A stretch of DNA of 64,000 nt from Megaleporinus macrocephalus (Eukaryota; Chordata; Actinopteri; Characiformes; Anostomidae), in contig CM038720.1 of NCBI GenBank assembly GCA_021613375.1, positions 16,213,962-16,277,961 on the forward strand. The letters run 5' to 3'. The notes below the pieces were generated by a model. That model worked only from the letters and a program-made list of their open reading frames with translations, was not told the origin of the DNA and searched no databases. The position numbers and the translations under genes were made by a program. Within the stretch, counting starts at the first letter, position 1. Each line of letters begins with the position of its first letter. Below are positions 1 to 11,619 of the stretch, piece by piece.

Positions 1-54
1 TATAACTACATTAACTGCAGCAGCTATTTTTGCCTGACGCGTTTGTACTTTCGT

Positions 55-78
55 CACTTCCTTTGTGTCCAGGAAGTG
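55..78. promoter_or_regulatory. Paired inverted ETS-type motifs upstream of tmem167a
   Basis: CACTTCC at 55-61 and GGAAGTG at 72-78 are inverted copies of an ETS-family core, 10 bases apart and 27 bases before the tmem167a start codon. ETS cores near the start site are typical of TATA-less housekeeping promoters. The motifs are seen; their function is inferred. Most of the promoter lies outside the window. Confidence 0.5.
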
Positions 79-104
79 TGAGGTGGCTTGCTAGAGCTAT
101 CAAA

Positions 105-2346
105 ATGGTAAGACGATCGTTTACATTTTCTTTATTTGTTTTTAAACACATGTTAACTGGGTGATTGCTGTCGTCATCACCTATATATTTACAGCTTTAC
201 TTAGCTTGTTTGATATGCTATTTCATATTATAGCACAATTTAAATATCTTACCTAACGGTGTAATCGCAATTAGCTGGATAGCGAGCTGACGTTAGGTAG
301 TTAGCTAAGTAACTGAAATTTTAAGAATCACTGCGAGAGTTAGCTGTCCAAACACACAAACTCGTTGTATGTGTTCGGATCGTTAAAAGCCATGGCCGGG
401 ATGCAAGGTTAGTAAGGTAAAGTTTAGTGTTCATATTTATGTTTACCGGTGATGTGTGATATGGCAGCGACGCTCCAGTTAAAATACAAGTTGAAATACG
501 GTCTAGCTGGCTATTGTTTTAACAATATAGAGGCTATTTTCACTGATACATATTACAATAATTAAGAAGAAAGATTACTTTGAAGTTAATAAGATGTGGT
601 TTATGTCATACATTGTTAATAACCACGTGTCTACTTTTTTGCAGTCTGCCATATTCAATTTCCAGAGCTTACTCACTGTCATCTTACTGCTCATCTGCAC
701 TTGTGCATACATCAGAGCACTAGCACCGAGTCTACTTGATAAGAATAAAACAGGGTATGTACCTGAAATATACAAGAATGCATTGTTGATCAGCCATCTT
801 TAGTCCTAACAGAATGTGCTCACACTGGCCTATGGTCTTCTTTGAAAATTACCTTATAATGTGACAAGTTTCATGTCCTAAAGGATTAGTCTTTCTGATA
901 AAGAAGAAATATCTTTGGTATTAGCTTTATTGAAAACTGAGAGGAAGGTTTGAACAGTTTCAGTATGTGAAATAAAAAACAGGAATTACAAATTTTTACT
1001 CAAATTCAACATCAGATTATAGTTCTCAGAAAACTGTCTATTAGCATGTGAATATGCAACATGGTTCCAGTCATAGATCCAGTAATGTTTGGAACTCCAG
1101 GCGCATGTATATGTGGGTTAATGGCAGCAAAGGTTTTCTTCTGGCAAGCAGTTTCAGGAATTGTCTGATTGTAGTTTTTGAGACTTGAAAACCTAAGGAC
1201 ACAAACTTCTTCCAACTGTGAACTAAGAAATTTTCCCATTGTTGTTTTTTTGCTTAAACTTAACAAGGATGTCTGGTGTGCAGTTGTTACAGTTTTTGCA
1301 GTTTGGAACACTAGTAAGTGATGCAACAGAAGACAGACAATTCTTACACATGTTTCAGCCCTCAACAGCCCTGCTCTGTTTGTGTGTTCTACTGCCTCAT
1401 GACTGTGCTGTTGTTGCAAAAATAAAAATACTGTTTTATTATAGTGTAACTCACTTATTAGATGTTAACTGTGTTGCTGACATAAAAGCAGTATAGTTAT
1501 ACATCAAGGAAAAACCTTTTGGTTTCTGATCTGCTTGATCTGATTGAAGATGAATGTTAATAAAATTTGATAGCTCAGTAAATGTCTTTGTTTATTGCTG
1601 GCTTTATTTTGCCCAAGATGTGGGGGATTCTTAAAAGAAGAATAGTTCTTTCCGTCAGTTGAAGCAAATCAAGCTACGTGGTCTGATCTGTTAGATCACA
1701 AAACAAAGGAGATTTTTTTTAGCCAGTGATCTGATCTCATCAAACACGACTTCTTTATAACAGGGAATTGAAGGGGAAGGGGATTATTCTAAATATTTTA
1801 GCACCCGTGAAACCCTCAAAAATGAACCTGTTTCACTGTTTTCCTTTTTCATCACTGCACAATTCCGTTATCTGTTTGGACCTCTGTAGAGAATTTTTTG
1901 CAAACTAAGAAAGTTTTTGTCAAAGCATTTATCCACTAATAAAGAGAATGGAGCAAAGTATGAGAATTTTTTTATCATTTGATCAAGTGAGGCTTTTATT
2001 CATAGTGGTAGTTTCCTTTTTGTGGTGGGACTGGATATATGGCCATGTATCATATATGTAAGTAATGCTTACTTACAATTAATAATTACTCAAGGTAACT
2101 TGCGTTATCACACTCTCTTTTTTCCCACAGATTTTTAGGAATATTCTGGAAATGTGCAAGAATAGGTAAGCTATCCTTTCCTGAGTTACAGCATATCATG
2201 GTAGTGTTTTTTTCTTTGTCTATGTTTTTCTTATATTCGTTTCTTTAATAATTTAGTTATTACCATCTTTTACAGGTGAACGAAAAAGCCCATATGTGGC
2301 TTGTTGCTGTATCATCATGGCTTTCACTATTTTATTTACAGAGTAA
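105..2346 (+). CDS. tmem167a: Protein kish-A (TMEM167A), four coding exons, complete
   Basis: Small membrane protein of the early secretory pathway (kish family, Golgi-associated). Coding exons are 105-107 (only the ATG, followed by GTAAG), 645-754, 2131-2165 and 2276-2346 (TAA at 2344-2346). All junctions are GT-AG and phases agree: 3+110+35+71 nt = 72 codons plus stop, the family's usual length. The product begins [17 protein letters not shown] and matches the vertebrate kish-A sequence I remember at nearly every position. A first hydrophobic helix covers about residues 7-27. A polar loop ([16 protein letters not shown]) is followed by a second hydrophobic segment at about 54-71. Introns are 537, 1376 and 110 bp. 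The start is fixed by the ATG at the donor of exon 1, a peculiarity that hides it from simple ORF scans. Nothing appears broken. Confidence 0.95.
645..754 (+). CDS. tmem167a: tmem167a coding exon 2
   Basis: Begins after TTTTTTGCAG and ends before GTATGT. It encodes the first transmembrane helix and the polar loop up to NKTG, leaving two bases of the next glycine codon. Confidence 0.95.
2131..2165 (+). CDS. tmem167a: tmem167a coding exon 3 (35 nt microexon)
   Basis: Flanked by a strong pyrimidine tract and CACAG on the left and GTAAG on the right. It completes the split glycine codon and encodes [11 protein letters not shown]. Confidence 0.93.
2276..2346 (+). CDS. tmem167a: tmem167a coding exon 4 with stop
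   Basis: Follows TTTTACAG and encodes [17 protein letters not shown] onward to the TAA at 2344-2346. The 3' UTR follows directly. Confidence 0.95.
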
Positions 2347-2762
2347 CTGGGAGAGAATATTAGCAGATGACAAAATTGAAAATGGCATTATGTAAGATGA
2401 TGTCTCTGCACCAAGGAAACTGTAATTTGTCAGCATTTGGATTGGATTTCTCATCTGTTTCACAGTTCTGGGGTTTTGTTGAAGTTTTTAAGCATGGGGA
2501 CATAAGCTGCTTTTGAAGTATACATTTTTTTCTGCCTCACAGCCTTTCTTTTTGTAAACATCAGTTGCTGTTGTTGTTTGCACCCTTATGATTCCATCAA
2601 CTCATGCCCCTAAAACCATTTTGCTAATAACAAAATATTTGTGTGCCTAGAAGGGACTGTGTTTCAGTACAAGGCACATGAAACATATAGTTGTGCATAT
2701 CGGCCCTTCTGTGTGATCATTCTTGTAAATGTGTTCATTTGAATCCATTCATTCAACAATTT

Positions 2763-2768
2763 ATTAAA
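2763..2768 (+). terminator. Candidate poly(A) signal of tmem167a (ATTAAA)
   Basis: ATTAAA lies 417 bases past the stop codon, followed by T-rich sequence. It is the first acceptable hexamer in the 3' UTR. Later hexamers exist (about 3181), so the real end is uncertain. Confidence 0.35.
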
Positions 2769-2769
2769 A

Positions 2770-3296
2770 AGAACCACATCCTTCTAAACTTTAAATGTAA
2801 TTTATTTCTGTTATGATGTACACCATGTACATATTAGTAGGCCCATGAGTGAGCGTTGTTGTACATGTTTAAGGAATACCACCCTATTGATGGTTATATC
2901 TTTGATCTACAACCAGTATGTATTGTCTAGAAGAAATCAGAAGCAGTAATTCAAGCCCCTCTGGAGATTGTAAATAATGAAACTTTCAGATTTTAATCCT
3001 TTCTCTTTCCTGAGTAATTGTTGAATAGAAAACAGGCATTTAGATTATGAAATACTAACTTAGCAATTGTCTTCATTATTAGTGTCTTTTGTTTAGAGTA
3101 AGCCAAGTGTTTTGCATAAAAAGTCATCTGTATTATGTACAATTATTTTATTCTCTAACAAACCGCAGATAAACTAGAGTATTAAAAAAAACAGAGGTTG
3201 AAATTATGAACATTGACATCAGTGTAGCACAAACTAGTAGTAATGTTGAAAAATCCTGGGTTATCACTCATCAGGGTGTGAAACGCTTTTTATTAT

Positions 3297-3337
<41 letters not shown>

Positions 3338-4655
3338 GTTATTATTAAAGACTGAGGAGGAGAAATGCTATACAGTTGTTTCTTGGTCCCCACTCTATAG
3401 TATTTGCTGTAAATGCACTTCTTATTGCCAAAGGGGTCCTAGCCCTAAAAAGCAAACAAAAAAGCTTTAATCTTAAGCATTGTTTTACAAATATATAAAA
3501 TAAGATTATTAGAACAATCTCTGAAATTTGTATTTGCGATACCTGTATATCTAGGTCACTCATCACTGTGACATTAACAAGAAAATTAATTGAGCCTCTG
3601 AGAGGCTTATATGATTGTATGGTGTTTTGGAACTGACTATTAGAACACAGTAACTGACATAGCTCAAAAAAAGCTAAAAAATAATAATAAATAGTAAAGT
3701 TATTGAGTTATTTAGGCTTTCTGGAGGTGCCAAGACCTAACGTACTGATGCCCCTTGGGTCATAGGAACTGGAATGACTACAACCACTGTTTTCTGACCC
3801 TTATCCCTTTACAGAAATTTACCACTACACTTTGTATGTGTTTTGTTAAAGATACTATTTCTAGTTAATATCTTGTTTGTCCCCAGGGGCCCTCACCATG
3901 GCTGATGGGTTCCAGATACTAATAAAGTAAAAGAGGTTCAAACTTCAAATAACTTAGCAGGTAATCATAACCCCAGCATTGTGCCTGTATGTTCAAAAAC
4001 AGGAAAATAGACAGGTCATAAGAAATTATGAAAGACAAGCAATGTAAGATGCATGTAAGAGTCATTATTGACCCAACACTCCATTTGTGCTAAATTGAAA
4101 CCATGGTGGTAAAACTTGCTGCTTTGAATGGATCTTCTGTGTCTTTGTTATGTAATCTTAACTCCTGCTGTTTTAATTAGCAAAATTGTGTAATAAACAT
4201 CACAGAGATCTGAACTGGCAAGATGTCTGCTGTCTTTCACATTAATTTCAGTGTGGTGCAGAATCCACAAATGGGAACACCGCCTTACATATGTGCATGT
4301 GGGCATACTTGAGTCGTACACTCTGGGCATTCAGGAGACCAACTGTTAGAAGATTGCTGTGTACGTGCTGCCAGAGGGGTTTTACAGTCATGGGCTTAGT
4401 GCTGTTGTCATCAGCCAGAAGGGGCATCGCAACAAAACAACAGTGTGACAAACATTCATCCTTACGTAGTTCTCTGTCTGGCAGGTGGGCTAGCTCTGGC
4501 CTGCTGTTGTCAGTTTGGGTTTTGCTTAGGTAAGATGCTTATTTAGAAAAAGGCATTATTAGCATCACAATTAAAATTTTAAAAGCACAAACAAAATATT
4601 AAAAGCACAAACAAAAGATGATTCACTGCTAAATGTCTGAATGGTCTCTCTCTTT
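2770..4655. other. Intergenic DNA, no gene recognised
   Basis: AT-rich sequence with one trinucleotide repeat. The open frames here are short, overlap on both strands and match no family I know. Confidence 0.5.
3295..3347. repeat. (ATT)n microsatellite
   Basis: About 17 near-perfect ATT/TTA units with one interruption (TTG) near the right end. Confidence 0.9.
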
Positions 4656-4659
4656 CATT

Positions 4660-5080
4660 TTTCGCACAGATAACTCCTTATCCATTTTTCCTAAAAACAA
4701 GCTGAAGCATGGACTTATCTGACCACAGCACACATTTTCACTGTATTTGGTTCATCTGAGATGAGCTTGTGCACAGAGAACTTGGTAGTGTCATGCAATT
4801 TTGGCTAAGTGCTCCATATTAAACAGTGGTTTACAGCCTTGCCCTGAGATTTCTCTGGATTCTCTTTTCTGGAGTCTTTTCACAATAGAATGTAGTACAT
4901 GTGACAGACTGTTCTTTTTAAACATAAAAATTTCACTCTTAATTCTTAAAGATTCGAAAGAACGAAGAATTTACAGATTTTGGTTTTAATTGCATTTGAA
5001 TTGCAACTACATTTTTGGGGTATAGGAAAAAATTATATATTTTTCCAACCCATGGTTTTAGGTGTGTAGGGGTGGACATC
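4660..5080 (-). mobile_element. Possible decayed DNA-transposon relic
   Basis: The stretch around 4710-4775 (a cut-down TCTGACCACAGCACACATTT, then GATGAGCTTG) and 4845-4865 (GAGATTTCTCTGGATTCTCT) resembles a common fish DNA transposon read on the minus strand. Only short islands match my memory of that family and no terminal repeats are certain. Confidence 0.3.
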
Positions 5081-5188
5081 CGATGTGTTCTCCACATGTA
5101 CTTGTCCTAGACTCCTGTGAAATAAGGTGTCTGTCAACTCCACTGGGCACTGATTAACACCATATGAGATTATTTTCCCTGATGTGCT

Positions 5189-5688
5189 CAGTGTTGCCAA
5201 CTTAGCGACTTAGTCGCTATATTTAGCGACTTTTCAGGCCCTCTAGCGACTAGCGACAAATCTAGTGACTTTTATGGTGTTACTGGAGACTTTTGCAGAC
5301 TCTGAGGTGAACACACATGATCTTCAGTTACTGTCCTCAGCGCGCTGCGGGGGGCTGCCGTGAGCCCCTCCCCACAACACTCCCAGTCTCACGTCAGAGC
5401 AGACCCACACCATTCCACGACCCACTACACTCACTGAGCATGCCCAAAGCCGCCGCTGACCCTGCCCCCTATCTAAAGAGCAGGATGTAAATATAAATTC
5501 GTCTTTGATAGGTACTTTATGATCCCAGAGGAAAATTATTCGATGTGACACGGCCTATTTCAAAGGCAACATTCAAATACACGCACATAGACCATTATGC
5601 AAACTAGGCGATTACGTCATTAAGCGACTTCTAGCGACTTTTACGACAGCCAATAGCTACTTTCCTTACTGATGAGTTGGCAACAGTG
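5189..5688. mobile_element. Non-autonomous hAT-like element, 500 bp
   Basis: Ends are inverted repeats: CAGTGTTGCCAACT at 5189-5202 and AGTTGGCAACAGTG at 5675-5688 (13 of 14 complementary). Flanking 8-mers GATGTGCT (5181-5188) and GATGTAAT (5689-5696) agree at 6 of 8, as expected for an old 8 bp hAT target duplication. Both subterminal zones carry repeated TAGCGACT motifs, a pattern common in hAT transposase binding regions. The middle (about 5335-5470) is GC-rich and non-coding. No transposase is present. Confidence 0.65.
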
Positions 5689-5696
5689 GATGTAAT

Positions 5697-6405
5697 CCAA
5701 ACCTAAATGGGTATTTTAACAAGACCGGTTTAAGTTTCTCCTTACTTCACTTTGAGGAACACTTTGTGGAACATTGAGGGGTTAACTGAGCAAACCCAAA
5801 TTTGAATACATATGCAGTATATCGGATGAGACAGGAGCAAAAAGAAAAGTATTGGTAAACCATTAAACAAATGTCCTTCTCTTGAAAGAATAGAAAGCGT
5901 GAATCGCAATTGTTCTCATGAAGCTGAAACTGTTTATTGTAATCTGGGATATGACGCCATCTACTGGTCCTGTAACCTGTAGATGGCTTCATGGTAAGCA
6001 TGGCTTCTAAAGCACATTACTGTTTTTCAGCGGGAGCAGCTCTGTATCACTGAGATCCCCATGCAGTTGAGGAAGACTATCATTTAAGCCCCTTTTTTAA
6101 TAGGGAAACAATATCTTCAACAAATCCAGAAAAAAACATTGATTTGGCCTTATACTGTAGTATAATAAACCATTAGTAGAATAAGTAAACACTGCACTGC
6201 AGTAATTGATCCTATTTTCATCAATAATAAAATTGTAATCATTACACAACAGTACATCAATTTGTACAGTTATTCTTTAAATGCAGGATACTGAATGTTT
6301 TATGTAAATTTTATTACACATCTTTTATTTAAAAGAACATTCGCACCCATGATAAAAATAATCACATTCATTTAGCATTTATGTATTTAATCAGTAATTC
6401 TTTCA
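5697..6405. other. Intergenic DNA, nothing recognised
   Basis: AT-rich sequence without convincing coding frames or terminal repeats. Confidence 0.45.
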
Positions 6406-6406
6406 T

Positions 6407-6450
6407 TATCATCATAATCATCATCATCATCATCATCATAATAATAATCA
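6407..6450. repeat. (ATC)n microsatellite
   Basis: Run of ATC units changing to ATA at the right end. Confidence 0.85.
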
Positions 6451-6552
6451 ATAAAAATCTGAATACAATATATTATTGTGATGTTATTGTGTTAATGTTT
6501 GCTGTCGTTCAAGTTTTTTTCTCATAGGACATTTTTCCTTTACTTGTTTCCT

Positions 6553-7258
6553 TGTAACACTGACCACTTGTACAGGAAGGGGCAGAGCAGGTTGTACTTT
6601 CTGAGGAGGCTGTGGTCCTTTAGCATCTGCAAGAAACTCCTGTGGATGTTTTATCAGTCTATGGTTGCCAGTGTCCTGTTTTACATCGTGGTGTGCTGGG
6701 GGGCAGCATATCCAAGAAGGACATATCCAGGCTGGACAAACTGATTAGGCAGGCTGCCTCTGTGGTCGAAGATACACTCTCTAGTGACGATAGCAAAGAA
6801 GAGGACTATGGACAAACTACTGGACATCATAGACAATGCCAGTAACCCTCTGCACACAGTCATCAGCAACCAGAGGAGCCTGTTCAGTGACAGACTGCTC
6901 CTTCCCAAGTGAAGGACCAATAGACTTTGAAACTCCTTTGTCCTCATGCCATAAGACTGTACAACTCCTTTCTTGGGGGGAGGAGGGGTAAAAGAAGGAC
7001 AGAGGATGGGAATCAGTAGCAGTAGCCTAGACCACAACATACAACCTGACTCTGTGCAACAACAGTTAACAAGTGCAATAATAATGTGCAATATATCTCA
7101 TGCTGATTTTTCATATATTTTTTATTTTATATATTCTTTATATATTTCTATATTATTCATTATTATTCCCTTGTCTGTGCTATAATGATGCAGCTGTTGG
7201 ACTCTTAATTTCTCTGAGGAAGCCCTCCCAAAGGGATTAATAAAGTTCTATCTAAATC
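6553..7258 (+). mobile_element. Rex1-like LINE, 5'-truncated 3' fragment
   Basis: Encodes the post-RT region of a Rex1-type reverse transcriptase: [15 protein letters not shown], then FYQSMVASVLFY and VVCWG, followed by a broken frame up to about 6910. The 3' end GGGATTAATAAAG plus CTAAATCTAAATCT resembles the family's short repeat tail. It is 5'-truncated, as usual for target-primed insertion. Confidence 0.75.
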
Positions 7259-7559
7259 TAAATCTTTGTCTTGCTCACCAAGGGCTTTAATCTGCTTTGT
7301 GACTACACTTCTTGTTTATGCTACACAAATAAACTTGAATTTAATTTAATTAATAACATGATTAACTACCATTTAAAAAAGAAAATGGCAACCCAGCATT
7401 TGTTGCTACTGCCTGGTTGCTGCCTTGCTGTATATGGTTCAGTAAGTTGTTTTTCTGTCTCTCATCAAAGGTGAGACTTGGGACAATGTGCAAACAAAAA
7501 TACAATGCAGTGATGTGCATATGCATCCCTCCCACAGGCTAACAGCACAGGTGAGCTGA

Positions 7560-8893
7560 GGAGACAACACACAAGGAAGGCAGCTGGACCAGACAGAGTG
7601 TGTCCCAGACTACTGAAGTCCTGTTCAGCTGAGCTGGGGGCTCCTCTTCAGCACATCTTCAACCTGAGTCTGCGCTTGGGGAGGGTCCCCACACTGTGGA
7701 AGACATCATGCCTGGTTCCAGTACCCAAGAAGGCACGACCTGGTGAGCTCAATGACTTCTGACCGGTCGCTCTTACATCACATGTCATGAAGACCCTGGA
7801 ACGACTGCTTCTACACCACCTCAGACCCCAGGTTCAACATGCAATGGACCCCCTGCCTACAGGGAGAAAGTGGGAATGGAGGATGCCATACTGTACTTTC
7901 TCCATAGGACCCACTCTCATCTGGAGAGGCGCTGTGAGAGTCATGTTCTTTGATTTTTCCAGCGCCTTCAACACCATTCAGCCCCTCTAACTAAGAGACA
8001 AGCTGGTGAGGATGCAAGTGAGTCCGCACCTGGTGTCCTGGATCACTGACTACCTCACTGGCAGACCTCAGTATGTCAGGCTGAAGGACTGCAAATCAGA
8101 GACTGTGGTCAGCAGCACAGGAGCACCACGGGTTACTGTACTCTCCCCATTCCTCTTCACACTCTACACCTCAGACTTCCAGTACAACTCTGAGTCGTGC
8201 CACATGCAGAAGTTTTCAGACGATACTGCCATTGTCGCCTGTGTATTGGGAGGGCAGGAGGAAAAGTACAGACATCTTGTGGACGACTTTGTGTTGTGGT
8301 GCCGTAGGAACAACCTGCTGCTGAACACCTCCAAGACCAAGGAGATGGTGGTGGACTTCCGCAGGACCAGGCCACTCACACAGCCTCTCTCTATTGAAGG
8401 GGTTGATGTGAAGATGGTTAGGACCTACAGGTATCTCGGTCTGCACCTGGATGATAGATTGGACTGGTCAGCCAACACAGACACCCTGTACAGGAAGGGG
8501 GAGAGCCGGCTTTACTTTCTGAGGAAGCTGGGATCCTTTAACATCTGTAGGAAGCTCCTGCGGATGTTCTATCAGACTGTGGTGTTCAGCTGTCTTTTCT
8601 ATGCTGTGGTGTGCTGGGGAAGCAGCATGAAAAAGAGAGACAAGATGTGTCTGGACAAGCTGGTCAGACGTGCGGGGTCTGTGGTTGGTGTGGAGCTAGA
8701 CAAACTGCTCTCCATCATGGATGATGATGGTCACCCACTGCACACCATCATCATGGAACAAAGGAGCAAGTTCAGTGGCAGGTTCCTGTCACAGAGCTGC
8801 TCTACAGACAGACTCAGGAGATCCTTTGTCCCGAGAGCCATCAGACTCTTCAATTCCTCCCAGTGGAGCCGGAAGAGGAAGGAATACAGATGA
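7560..8893 (+). pseudogene. Rex1 reverse transcriptase, frameshifted
   Basis: Non-LTR reverse transcriptase remnant. The part at 7560-7990 is in shifted frames: AAGPDRVCPRLLKSC, LWKTSCLVPVPKK, then VMFFDFSSAFNTIQP ending in an in-frame stop. The part at 8006-8893 is one open frame of 295 codons. It has the [20 protein letters not shown] motif (RT 4; canonical PQG altered), the catalytic FSDDTAIV (Rex1 uses S for the usual A), KTKEMVVDFRR, YRYLGLHLDDRLDW and the post-RT SRLYFLRKLGSF and AVVCWGSS segments. Frame breaks in the 5' half make it non-functional. Its high GC and good codon spacing suggest a fairly recent insertion. Confidence 0.8.
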
Positions 8894-8947
8894 GAAACAA
8901 GTCTCTTATGTTCAAATTACAGTTTATTTTTATTTGTATTGTAATCA

Positions 8948-9215
8948 CATTACTGTACATCTGCACTCCCGGACACTATTGACACTTTACTGGACATCTT
9001 ATGTCAGCACTCATAGACACTATTGACACTTTGCTAGACATCCTGTACATTTGCACTCCTGGACACAATTTGACACTTTGCTGTACATCCTGTACATTTG
9101 CACTCCTGGACACTATTTGACACTTTGCTGTGCATCCTGTACATTTGCACTCCTGGACACTATTTGACACTTTGCTGTACGTCCTGTACATTTGCACTCC
9201 TGGACACTAATTAAA
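8948..9215 (+). repeat. 47 bp minisatellite in the Rex1 3' UTR
   Basis: Five to six copies of a unit of about 47 bp built on CTGTACATTTGCACTCCTGG and ACACTATTTGACACTTTGCT. The same units, in smaller number, recur in the Rex1 tail at 58.6 kb, so the array belongs to the element. Confidence 0.85.
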
Positions 9216-9536
9216 CACTATTTAACTTTTACTTAAATACAATCTTTGCATATTTATTTATTTTTTAATAAATATCCCAGTACTGTTATGTATCTGCTGA
9301 TACCCGTTTTTCTCTTACACATTAACTAATTTATTACTGCACTACCTTTTTACCTTCAGTCAGGGTGTATAGTCTGTATTCATATGTTCTTGTACATGTT
9401 CTTTTTTACTATTGGAATTCTTTATTCTTTATGTACCTTATTGTTTTTTTGTACTGTGTTTGTAACTGCTACTGGCTGCTAAATTTCCTTCAGGATCAAT
9501 AAAGTATCTATCTATATAATTTAAACCCTGTTTTGA

Positions 9537-10236
9537 ATTCAAGAGTTTTTATTGCTATTTAGCTTATACATAGTTTAACAAGACATCATAGTGCAGACAA
9601 AAGAGTGCACAAGTAAGACAGTAACAGTACATATAGAGCAATGGCGTTGTGCAAATGTAACATACTATGACATATTACGTAGCCTTGCGCTTATCGACAT
9701 AGCAATCACTTAGGTAGCATATTGTTAAGGTAATGCAAAATTGCAAGTAACCAGATATATTAAGTGCAGTATCTCAATGTGAACTGTAATAATTATTATA
9801 TTAAAATACAGTAACACAGACAAAGTCTGGCATAACAGAGGTGGGGAGCAAGATGGTGTCATTTGTATGCGTTTGAAGGTGTCCATTAGTTCAGATTATA
9901 GGAATCTGATGGTTTGCGGAAAGAAACTGTTGCACTGTGTGGTGTGTGGGCCCAAATGCTCCAGTACTTTTATTCTATATTCCAGAAGAAAGAACGGTTA
10001 AAGTGTTGTATAGGGTTATTACAATTCTGGTGGCTTTTTGAATGCAGTGTGTGGTGTAAATATTTGTGATGGGAAAAGAGAGACCCCAATACCCTTTTCT
10101 GCTGTCCTCACTACGCACTGAAAGGTCTTGCAGTCAGAGCTGCAATTCCCAAACCAGGCAGTACTACAGCTCCTCAGGATGCTTTCTGTCATGCCTCTGT
10201 AGAAAGGGATAAGAATGCTGGGTGGACGATGAACTT
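9537..10236 (-). mobile_element. LINE 3' fragment (CR1/L2-group, second family)
   Basis: Read on the minus strand, 10090-10230 encodes a degraded FYRGMTESILRSC and VVRTAEK, the post-RT part of the LINE family seen intact at 55.5-58.5 kb. The sequence then runs into a 3' UTR ending near 9537, directly beside the Rex1 tail. It is 5'-truncated. Confidence 0.6.
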
Positions 10237-10252
10237 ACCTTACCTTACCTTA

Positions 10253-10591
10253 ACTTCCATAGGAAATAGTTTAAAGTAATACATATTAACATATTAAATT
10301 AGATTTTTTAAATAAAAAAATACATGACTTGTGAAGTCGTTGAAAATTAGTGAGAATAAACTGGATGTGTACTTGTTAATAGAAAGTGTTAACAGGAAAT
10401 CATTTTCTTCACTCTCTCCTACAGCAAAGAGGAGCAAACACTGATTATACTAACAAGTACACATCCAGTTTATTCTCACTCATTTTCAACGACTTTGTAA
10501 GTAATTAAGCTTTCCTGTTTTTTTATTTTAAAAAATCGCAGTTTTAACATTTAATATGTTGTACTATTTTCAATTGTTTCCTATGGAAAGT
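10253..10591. repeat. Palindromic foldback element, ~340 bp
   Basis: An imperfect inverted repeat spans the whole interval, with ends CTTCCATAGGAAA and TTTCCTATGGAAAG. The inner arms 10333-10378 and 10451-10496 pair at 44 of 46 positions around a 72-base loop. No coding capacity. It looks like a MITE or foldback element; the family is unknown. A short ACCTT repeat sits just to the left. Confidence 0.75.
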
Positions 10592-10599
10592 TCTCTATG

Positions 10600-11600
10600 T
10601 CAATTGTCCCTAAACAGTCGTTTCCCCAAAAACCTAGATTATATGCTAATGATAAAAATGATAACAAACAAAAAGTAAAAAAAAAACACTCTAAAATAAC
10701 TTTGCATAATTAGGTCCAATAGTCCCCCTGGTGATCATGTAATGGAAATAATTAAATAATAATTAAAAACATATATTTTATTGATTACAAATAATAAAAC
10801 TACTATACTAAATGTCTTAGGACTTCTAAAAACTTCGAAGGAAAACAAATTTAAAAGCAGTTTAATAATAATTATGGCATCATAATACATATGTACATGT
10901 GTACAATACATAGTACATAATAACTGTGACAAAATGTGAATGAATAAAAATGATTAAATACATTTGATTAATACCTTTTGGTTGCATAAAAAGGTGAACA
11001 AACAGATATTGGAGTCTGGACTTCGATTAATGGAATTTGATTAATGAAGTAAATATAATGAATGATAAAGGCAGCTTAAGATTGAGGACAGCGTCATGAG
11101 GAACAGCTGTCCAGATCAGTTTAGAATGCACTGTTGACATACTGTGCAGTGACTGGCTAAGTGGTTGTGGCAGCTTGGCATTTAGGTAGCATGCCTAAGA
11201 TTTTGTCATTTGTCTGGGATGTAAAAGCAACTCTCAATCCCACAATAGCACATGTCCCACCATGGGCTAATAGAATATAGTCCTGAGGCACTAACCGTTG
11301 TCAATTCTTTTAAGTTCCTGCTAATAACCACGGCAACAAGGTTATCCATGGTAGAGACAGAGATAAAGGTTTTGCTAACCTTGCTTACCCTGAATTCCTT
11401 TGTAGTAACGGACATGGTTAACCACGTGTCTGACTCCAGACTTGTTTGAAATGTTAGGTCATTTTGCCAACTCCTATATGCCCCAGCAAGTGTATCTCAT
11501 ACAATAGGCACATGCTCCATGTCGCCAAATTACATCTTTGTTTATTCTCCATCCGACACCAAATTTCTTCCTTTTGAAGTGCCCTGTTGCATCTGCTTGA
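10600..11600. other. Intergenic DNA, nothing recognised
   Basis: AT-rich stretch with no feature I can name. Short open frames on both strands near 11206-11449 overlap each other and show no motif. Confidence 0.45.
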
Positions 11601-11619
11601 TGTAATCAAGCCAATATAA

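Larger units (their letters stand above)
7540..9517 (+). mobile_element. Rex1-like LINE, 5'-truncated copy with 3' UTR
   Basis: Starts inside the linker before the RT domain (RRQHTRKAAGPDRVCP). It runs through RT and a 3' UTR that ends TTTCCTTCAGGATCAATAAA plus CTATCTAT at about 9517, the typical Rex1 tail. The DNA at about 7957 is close to a cytogenetic Rex1 forward primer I remember (encoding FSSAFNT). The 5' part of RT is split between frames by small indels. Confidence 0.8.

Noticed and set aside
1012..1496. Overlapping 135- and 85-codon frames inside tmem167a intron 2
   Set aside because: Both lie wholly in an intron on opposite strands, without motifs.
3345..3566. Minus-strand 73-codon frame next to the (ATT)n repeat
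   Set aside because: Hydrophobic residues come from AT-rich DNA; no homology recognised and no splice partners.
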